Origin: Allorhizocola rhizosphaerae
GTDB taxonomy: Bacteria; Actinomycetota; Actinomycetes; Mycobacteriales; Micromonosporaceae
NCBI RefSeq assembly: GCF_003426775.1
Contig: NZ_QJUG01000045.1
Location: 1 to 46,884, forward strand
Direction: 5' to 3'
DNA: 46,884 nucleotides
How positions within the stretch are numbered: the stretch's first letter is position 1; every line of letters begins with the position of its first letter. The notes beneath the pieces were generated by a model that ran no database searches, was not told where the DNA came from, and worked only from the letters and a program-made list of their open reading frames with translations. Positions 42,261 to 46,884 of this stretch are shown one piece after another. The translations under genes and the position numbers were made by a program.

Positions 42261-42570
42261 TGATGTCACCGAGGCGATGAAGGACGTCGTCGATCCCGAG
42301 CTCGGCATCAACGTGGTGGACCTGGGCCTGGTCTACGGCGTGCACGTGGATGACGAAAACGTTGCCACGCTTGACATGACGCTCACCTCCGCGGCGTGCC
42401 CCCTGACCGACGTCATCGAGGAGCAGACCCGGGCCGCGCTGTGCACCGGGCCGGGCGGCGGGCTGGTGTCCGACTTCCGGATCAACTGGGTGTGGATGCC
42501 GCCGTGGGGTCCCGACAAGATCACAGATGATGGCCGGGATCAGTTGCGCTCCTTGGGCTTCAACGTCTGA
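42244..42570 (+). CDS. sufT: SufT-like DUF59/MIP18 family protein
   Basis: The 108-residue product belongs to the MIP18 (DUF59) family, which helps mature Fe-S proteins. ATG 42244 is preferred over GTG 42241 because GGAGG (42233-42237) is spaced 6 nt from it. It contains VVDPELGINVVDLGLVYGV, the conserved cysteine in SAACPLTDVIEEQ and the end WMPPWGPDKITDDGRDQL. Its start lies inside sufU, giving a 17-bp overlap. It is the last gene of the suf operon. Confidence 0.95.
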   Translation: MATKADDVTEAMKDVVDPELGINVVDLGLVYGVHVDDENVATLDMTLTSAACPLTDVIEEQTRAALCTGPGGGLVSDFRINWVWMPPWGPDKITDDGRDQLRSLGFNV

Positions 42571-42591
42571 TTTTTGAGGGTACCGCGGTGT

Positions 42592-42617
42592 TGCCCGCCC
42601 GGACTGCGAGGCGGGCA
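42592..42617 (+). terminator. Hairpin after the suf operon
   Basis: TGCCCGCC (42592-42599) and GGCGGGCA (42610-42617) form a perfect 8-bp stem with a 10-nt loop, 21 bp after the sufT stop. There is no T tract downstream. Confidence 0.5.
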
Positions 42618-42748
42618 TGGGGCATGTGATGAGCCGAGCCGCTGTGGCGTTGGCCCAAGGGGTGAGGTGCCGGCCGGCGGACCTCGTTCTCTCCATCGGG
42701 ATCCCCCCGAATACCTCGATGTTGAGGGTTCAAGCCTCCTCGTGCGCA

Positions 42749-42787
42749 CATATCGCCTCAATCGGGCATTCGGCTGATATGCCATAT
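42749..42787. promoter_or_regulatory. Possible operator upstream of the GNAT-like gene
   Basis: CATATC (42749-42754) is inverted as GATATG (42776-42781), and ATATG-C-CATAT (42777-42787) is a second, overlapping palindrome. They lie 48-86 bp upstream of ATG 42835 in an AT-richer patch. The rest of the 264-bp gap shows only the suf hairpin. Confidence 0.25.
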
Positions 42788-42834
42788 AGGTAATTTGGTT
42801 TTGTTCATGCGGGCGATGCGAAAAGATCCTCCCC

Positions 42835-43575
42835 ATGGAGCTTCGTACGTCAGTGCTTGCCGATCGGCCCGATCTGTGGGGCGACGCGTTCTGGGACATG
42901 GAGGATTCGTGGCCCGAATTTATGAAACACGACCCGATCGGCAACACCTACTACGCCGTGGCCGTCGAGCTGTTCGCCGACTACATCCTGGTCTTCGAGG
43001 ACGAGCGGGGTGAGATCGTCGCGAAGGCCTACACTGCCCCGTTCAAGTCGGTCGGCGACGAACTGTTCGACGACGGCTGGGACGGCGTGATCCGGCGGGC
43101 GCTGCGGACCAAGCTCGTCGGCGACACACCGGACACGGTGTCGGCCATCGAGATCGTGATCAAGCCGGGGCTCCAGGGGCTCGGGCTGTCCGGAAAAATC
43201 CTGGCGGCCATGCGGAAAAACGTGGCGCGGCTCGGATTCCGCGAGCTGTTCGCGCCGGTGCGGCCCAATGGCAAGGCCGACCCGACCGAGCCGATGTCGA
43301 GCTACGCCTTCCGCGTGCGCGACGACGGGCTGCCCGTCGATCCATGGCTGCGTGTGCACGTGCGCGTGGGCGGGGTCATTGAGAAGGTGGCAACGCGCTC
43401 GATGGTGATCCCCGGGACGCTCGCCGAATGGCGGGAGTGGACCGGCCTGCCGTTCGACCAATCGGGGCCCGTCATTGTCCCGAAGGCGCTCACGCCCGTG
43501 CTGTGCGACGTCGAGCACGACCGCGCCGTCTACATCGAGCCCAACGTCTGGGTCAGACACAAGACGGTGGCCTAG
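42835..43575 (+). CDS. GNAT-like N-acetyltransferase family protein
   Basis: The 246-residue soluble product has the middle segment IEIVIKPGLQGLGLSGKILAAMRKNVARLG. This matches the GNAT acetyl-CoA binding pattern (Q-x-x-G-x-S/G followed by a helix). The N-terminal half (DPIGNTYYAVAVELFADYILVFEDERGEIVAKAYTAPF) fits the GNAT substrate-side strands. The C-terminal part, LRVHVRVGGVIEKVATRSMVIPG, resembles the final sheet. The substrate is unknown. ATG 42835 follows an AAAGAT box by 7 nt (weak leaderless geometry), with no ribosome site. It lies downstream of suf but is separated by a hairpin. Confidence 0.7.
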   Translation: MELRTSVLADRPDLWGDAFWDMEDSWPEFMKHDPIGNTYYAVAVELFADYILVFEDERGEIVAKAYTAPFKSVGDELFDDGWDGVIRRALRTKLVGDTPDTVSAIEIVIKPGLQGLGLSGKILAAMRKNVARLGFRELFAPVRPNGKADPTEPMSSYAFRVRDDGLPVDPWLRVHVRVGGVIEKVATRSMVIPGTLAEWREWTGLPFDQSGPVIVPKALTPVLCDVEHDRAVYIEPNVWVRHKTVA

Positions 43576-43606
43576 GCTTTCTGGCGAAGAGAGACAGCAT
43601 GACGCG

Positions 43607-44111
43607 ATGGAACTGACGCCGGATCCAACCGTAGATGATCTTGAGAAGCTCCCTGACCATGGCTTCCGCTATGAGCTGCACGAAGGGAATCTCCTCATCC
43701 TCTCACCGGCTACCGCCTGGCACTTCAAAGCCATCATGCGGCTGGTCACAGCGCTGTCGCGAGCAGGTCGTCCCGTTTCCGGTGCGGTGGGCATCAAAGT
43801 TTGGACCTCGTGACTCACGGACGGCTGATGTCGCGGTGTTTCACCATGCGTTCGACGAGGATGTCGCCTTTCCCGCCATCGGCCATCGCCATCGAAATCG
43901 TGTCGCCGTCCTCCCAGGAGATGAACCGCGTTACGAAGCCACGCCACGACGCGCAGGCGGGCATCCCGAGTACTGGCGGGTGGAACGTGCCGACAGCCGC
44001 GACGACGCGACGGTTTATCAGCACGATTTGGTGCGCACGGCCGACGGTGGTCTGGCCTATGCCCAGACGCGCATGACGACCCTCGTCGAGCTGGAGAAGA
44101 ACGCCGAATAA
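43607..44111 (+). pseudogene. Frameshifted Uma2 (DUF820) family nuclease-like gene
   Basis: Three frames must be joined to recover one Uma2-type protein. The start ATG 43607 (MELTPDPTVDDLEKLPDHGFRYELHEGNLLILSP) runs to about 43808. A second frame then gives SRTADVAVFHHAFDEDVAF to about 43880. A third gives AIAIEIVSPSSQEMNRVTK to about 43968. The second frame returns for EYWRVERADSRDDATVY to 44111. The joined order matches the Uma2 core (RYEL, A-D-V, V-E-I-V-S-P-S-S, Y-W-V). At least three indels are implied, so it is probably a decayed gene; sequencing error is the alternative. Confidence 0.75.
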
Positions 44112-44151
44112 TCGCTGGCGGGCGGCGAGCTGGGCGGATGAGAATGGGCGC

Positions 44152-44259
44152 ATGATTGATCCCCATCGGATGCGAAGGCCCCTGATCGTCGCGGCGATTG
44201 GTGCTGGCCGACAGCAGACGGTGGCCACGAAGGGGCGGGTGCGTCAGGCGCAGTCATGA
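44152..44259 (+). CDS. Possible 35-residue mini-ORF upstream of the LysE gene
   Basis: This frame begins ATG 44152 and encodes a basic peptide starting MIDPHRMRRPLIVAAIG. Its stop overlaps ATG 44256 of a second mini-frame (44256-44333, 25 residues), whose stop in turn overlaps the LysE-family ATG 44330, each as ATGA. The two junctions suggest translational coupling, but both peptides are short and unrecognised. It may be chance in the 218-bp gap. Confidence 0.25.
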   Translation: MIDPHRMRRPLIVAAIGAGRQQTVATKGRVRQAQS

Positions 44260-44329
44260 CCGAGCGCTCCCGCGAGGTCCGCAGTTGCGTCAGGGCGGCG
44301 CCTCCGAGCGCCGGCGAGAAGGCGTCGGC

Positions 44330-44935
44330 ATGACCGCCGCGGTGGTGGCGGGGCTGATCGCCGGCTATGGCGTGGCGATCCCGATCGGGGCGATCGCTCC
44401 CCTGCTGATGAGCCTGACCGCGCGCACGTCGTTGCGGGTCGGTGCGGCCGCGGCACTGGGTGTGGCTGCGGCGGACGGTGTTTACGCCTTGGTGGCGGTG
44501 TTGGGCGGGGCTTCACTCTCGCGGTGGATCCAGCCGGTGGCCGTGCCGCTGCGGTGGATCGCCGTGGTGATCCTGCTGTACCTGGCCGTGCGGATCGCCT
44601 TGAGCGCGCTGCGCAAGCCGGGCGAGGTGGGCCTGAACGTCAGCACGCCGCTGCGGGCGTTCGGTGCGTTGCTCGGGCTGACACTGCTCAACCCGACCAC
44701 GATCCTGTATTTCGGCGCGCTCGTGCTGGGTTGGCAGGCATCGGGCGGGTTCAACGGCGCGATGGGTGCGGTGTGGATCGCGGCGGTGTTCGTGGCCTCC
44801 GCAAGCTGGCAACTGCTGATCGCGGGCGGAGGGGCGCTGTTGGGCAAGACATTGAACACGCCCAAGGGTCGCCTGTGGACGGCACTTATCTCTTCACTCA
44901 TGATCGGTGGCTTAGCGTTGGCGATAGTAATGTGA
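44330..44935 (+). CDS. LysE/RhtB family exporter
   Basis: The 201-residue product has about six membrane helices, as usual for LysE-type amino-acid exporters. The N-terminus GLIAGYGVAIPIGAIAPLLM matches the family's G-x-P-G-P-like first helix, and LLGLTLLNPTTILYFGALVL is the conserved N-P helix. ATG 44330 (MTAAVVAG) is preferred over an in-frame start at 44198 that would add a hydrophilic, unconserved extension; GAGAAGG lies 8 nt upstream. The substrate is probably an amino acid or related metabolite and is not predictable. The next gene starts 4 bp after its stop. Confidence 0.85.
   Translation: MTAAVVAGLIAGYGVAIPIGAIAPLLMSLTARTSLRVGAAAALGVAAADGVYALVAVLGGASLSRWIQPVAVPLRWIAVVILLYLAVRIALSALRKPGEVGLNVSTPLRAFGALLGLTLLNPTTILYFGALVLGWQASGGFNGAMGAVWIAAVFVASASWQLLIAGGGALLGKTLNTPKGRLWTALISSLMIGGLALAIVM
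44928..44933 (+). promoter_or_regulatory. Possible leaderless -10 for the HAD gene
   Basis: TAATGT overlaps the end of the LysE-type gene and is followed by 6 nt and GTG 44940, with no ribosome site between. The HAD gene may have its own start in addition to read-through. Confidence 0.4.
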
Positions 44936-44939
44936 TTCC

Positions 44940-45650
44940 GTGCTGCCTGCCCCTCGTGCCCTGTTGCTGGATTTTGGCGGGGTCATCGTCGACTCGCCGC
45001 GGACGCCAGACGACGAGCTGCTGCCTCGGGTCGTCAACCGGGTCAAGGAGCTGATCGGCGGCTTACTTTCGGCAGAGGAGATCGCGGCCGAGCTGCGCCG
45101 TGCCGACGCGCTGCGCGACCAGTTGCGCGACTCCTCCCACGATCACGTCGAGGTGAGCGCGCAGAAGCTGTGGGGCGAACTGGTCGCCGACCTGTGGCCC
45201 GAAGACGCGCGGGAAAAACTCTTGGCGCATGCCGACGAGCTGACCTACCTGTGGGCGTACCGTCCGAGTTGGAGAGTGGTCGACGGCATGTACGAGCTGT
45301 TCGACTACACGCTCGGGGAGGGCCTGCCGGTGGTCGTGGTGAGCAACACCCGCAGCGGGCAGGCGCACCGCGACAAGCTGGAGCGGCTCGGGCTGACCCC
45401 CGCGTTCGCCGCGCAGATCTACAGCGACGAGCTCGGCGTGTGCAAACCACACCCCGAGATGATCTGGACGGCGGCCCGTTTCCTGGACGAGCCGGTCACG
45501 CGCTGCTGGATGGTCGGGGATCAGGGCAAGGACATCGAGTGCGCGCGCAAGGCCGGGACGGGCGCGGCGATCCTCCTCGGGCCGGGTGGGGCCGAGGAGG
45601 CCGATGCCACTGTCGCGAATGGACATGAGCTGCTTAGGCTGCTGAGGTGA
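44940..45650 (+). CDS. HAD-superfamily hydrolase
   Basis: The 236-residue product carries the four HAD motifs. Motif I is ALLLDFGGVIVDS, with the nucleophile in DFGG; the usual DxD second aspartate is replaced by glycine, as in epoxide-hydrolase-like and haloacid-type members. Motif II is VVVVSNTRSG, motif III the lysine in GVCKPHPEMIW, and motif IV MVGDQGKDIECARKAG. A helical cap domain lies between about residues 20 and 100. It probably acts on a small phosphorylated metabolite, though the altered motif I makes phosphatase activity less certain. The next gene's GTG overlaps the stop by 4 bp. Confidence 0.85.
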   Translation: MLPAPRALLLDFGGVIVDSPRTPDDELLPRVVNRVKELIGGLLSAEEIAAELRRADALRDQLRDSSHDHVEVSAQKLWGELVADLWPEDAREKLLAHADELTYLWAYRPSWRVVDGMYELFDYTLGEGLPVVVVSNTRSGQAHRDKLERLGLTPAFAAQIYSDELGVCKPHPEMIWTAARFLDEPVTRCWMVGDQGKDIECARKAGTGAAILLGPGGAEEADATVANGHELLRLLR

Positions 45651-46884
45651 TCGTCACCAATGCGGTCTGGGCCGGTGTACCGCTTGCCGTGCGCAGGGTT
45701 TCCCGCGGCCTGGCCGTCGCCGCCTCCGACGGGATCTGGCTTGCGTCGTGGCCGTGGGTCGGTCTGATCGCCCCGATCGTGGGCCTGGCCGCCGGAGTGT
45801 TCGTCGGTGCGGTGCACCCGGGTTTCGAGGTGCTGTTCATCGAGGCGCTGTGGCTGCTGATCGGGATCGCGGTGGTCGGCGCGCTGTCTGGTGCCGTGGG
45901 GCTGTACCTCACCATCGGGTTTGTCATCGGCGATCTGGCGTTCGCTGACAGTCCACTGTGGACGATGCGACTGCAGTATCTGCCGTTGCTGTTGCTCGCG
46001 GTCGGGGTGCCGCTTGCCGCCAAGTCGCTCGCGGCGGAGCTGCGGCTGCCCGAATCCGTGCCGGGCGTGCTGCGAGCGGTGGTCGGGCTGGGCGCGTTCG
46101 TGCTCATTACCGGGCTGCTCGTGTATGCGTGGGTGAAGGCCGTCCCGCTGGTGCTGCGGCCGGTGCACGTGTGGGCGGGCGAGCTGCCGCCCCAGCCGGT
46201 CATTCTCAACGGGCGATGGGTGGTCATCGCGGCCATGGTCGCGGCGGCGGGGCGGGCGGTTGCGCAGGCCCTGGTGAAGACGCCGGACTTTCCGCGCGTG
46301 CGGCCGGTCGTGCCGCTGTGGGACCGCGTGCCCGTGGTGGTCAAGCTCGTGCTGCGGGCCGCTCTGGTGACGGTTTTGCTGGCCGGGCTGTATGAGAATG
46401 TCGTGCACGCGGTGCTCGCGTTTGTGGTCGTGTTGGCGGCGCAGTTCGTCGCGACAATGCTGCGGGCGCGCGGGCAGCGGGGCTACGGCATCCCGCGGGT
46501 GGCCCGGGTCGCGATCGCGGTCGTTCCGGTGTACCTGGTCGGCATGTGGATGCTGCCGTTGTTCATCGAGCGGCGGGCGACGAGTTTTGTGCCCATGCTG
46601 TTGCTCGCGCTGATCGCCGCGGTGCTGTTGAGCGTCGTCAACCCGGTGCGGGAGTCACGCGGCGGTGCCGTTGCGGGGCAGCATGGCACGCCGGTCCAGG
46701 AGCCGGAGTCGACAGCCTCGGTAGCGGCCGCGTGGGACGCCGAGTTTGAGCCGACACGCCTCGCCACGGCCGACCGGGAGGCCGAGCGCAAGCGGCCGGG
46801 CTTGGCGGCGGCGGACTGGGAGGCCGAGCGCGAGCGGCCGGGCTTGGCGGCGGCGGACTGGGAGGCCGAGCGCGAGCGGCCGGG
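45647..46884 (+). CDS. Multi-pass membrane protein with C-terminal repeats, truncated by window end
   Basis: A single frame opens at GTG 45647 (VIVTNAVWAGVPLAVRR), overlapping the HAD stop (GTGA), and stays open for 412 codons to the window edge. Hydrophobic segments suggest about nine membrane helices, for example WPWVGLIAPIVGLAAGVFVG, ALWLLIGIAVVGALSGAVG, YLPLLLLAVGVPLAA and FVPMLLLALIAAVLLSVV. After about residue 335 it becomes a hydrophilic cytosolic-type tail that enters a 14-residue tandem repeat. I recognise no domain, so no function is proposed. Confidence 0.75.
   Translation, partial: MIVTNAVWAGVPLAVRRVSRGLAVAASDGIWLASWPWVGLIAPIVGLAAGVFVGAVHPGFEVLFIEALWLLIGIAVVGALSGAVGLYLTIGFVIGDLAFADSPLWTMRLQYLPLLLLAVGVPLAAKSLAAELRLPESVPGVLRAVVGLGAFVLITGLLVYAWVKAVPLVLRPVHVWAGELPPQPVILNGRWVVIAAMVAAAGRAVAQALVKTPDFPRVRPVVPLWDRVPVVVKLVLRAALVTVLLAGLYENVVHAVLAFVVVLAAQFVATMLRARGQRGYGIPRVARVAIAVVPVYLVGMWMLPLFIERRATSFVPMLLLALIAAVLLSVVNPVRESRGGAVAGQHGTPVQEPESTASVAAAWDAEFEPTRLATADREAERKRPGLAAADWEAERERPGLAAADWEAERERP
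46778..46884 (+). repeat. 42-bp in-frame tandem repeat
   Basis: Copies run 46778-46819, 46820-46861 and a partial copy from 46862 to the edge. Each encodes EAERERPGLAAADW; the first copy has one lysine for glutamate and the next two are identical over the visible part. The preceding ATADR is a degenerate copy end. The total number is unknown because the window stops inside the array. Confidence 0.9.

Overview
The window is a 46.9-kb chromosomal segment of a high-GC Gram-positive actinomycete. The evidence is the sporulation regulator WhiA upstream of gap-pgk-tpi-secG, a two-domain geosmin synthase, an OpcA-containing pentose-phosphate operon, a SufR-SufBDCSU operon, very GC-rich third codon positions, frequent GTG starts and many start codons that sit 6-8 nt after a TAnnnT box (leaderless geometry). 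A filamentous order such as Pseudonocardiales is my best guess, but I cannot fix the genus.

Layout. (1) 1-522: end of whiA. (2) 523-16719: an accessory block that appears inserted between whiA and gap, which are commonly adjacent in actinomycetes. It is an exopolysaccharide locus: a membrane-anchored trypsin-like protease, a polyprenyl-phosphate sugar-1-phosphate transferase and a GT-C transferase on the minus strand. A tightly overlapping plus-strand operon follows (O-antigen-ligase-like polymerase, flippase, pyruvyltransferase, three glycosyltransferases). Then come a DUF1800/DUF1501 pair and a convergent LytR-CpsA-Psr (LCP) protein. Together they can start, elongate, decorate, flip, polymerise and attach a polymer to the cell surface. 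(3) 16883-22009: gap-pgk-tpi, a lone solute-binding lipoprotein, and secG. (4) 21623-24094, minus strand: geosmin synthase, whose reading frame continues antisense through the whole of secG. (5) 24214-32457, minus strand: tkt-tal-pgi-zwf-opcA-pgl, the NADPH and pentose supply. (6) 32520-35800: ctaB and ctaA for haem A, flanking a small unknown protein and an ATP-grasp enzyme. (7) 35801-36183: a regulatory interval with a short terminated transcript that carries a perfect complement to the 16S rRNA 3' end. (8) 36184-42570: sufR-sufB-sufD-Rieske ferredoxin-sufC-sufS-sufU-sufT, a complete Fe-S cluster assembly operon. (9) 42835-46884: a GNAT-like protein, a frameshifted Uma2-type gene, a LysE-type exporter, a HAD hydrolase and a membrane protein that leaves the window inside a tandem repeat.

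The central metabolic and Suf genes are ordinary in content. The more unusual signals are the short transcript ahead of suf, the missing stop codon of the geosmin synthase, the DUF1800/DUF1501 pair within a polysaccharide locus, and the consistent leaderless promoters. All functional calls rest on motifs and context read by eye; no database search was possible.
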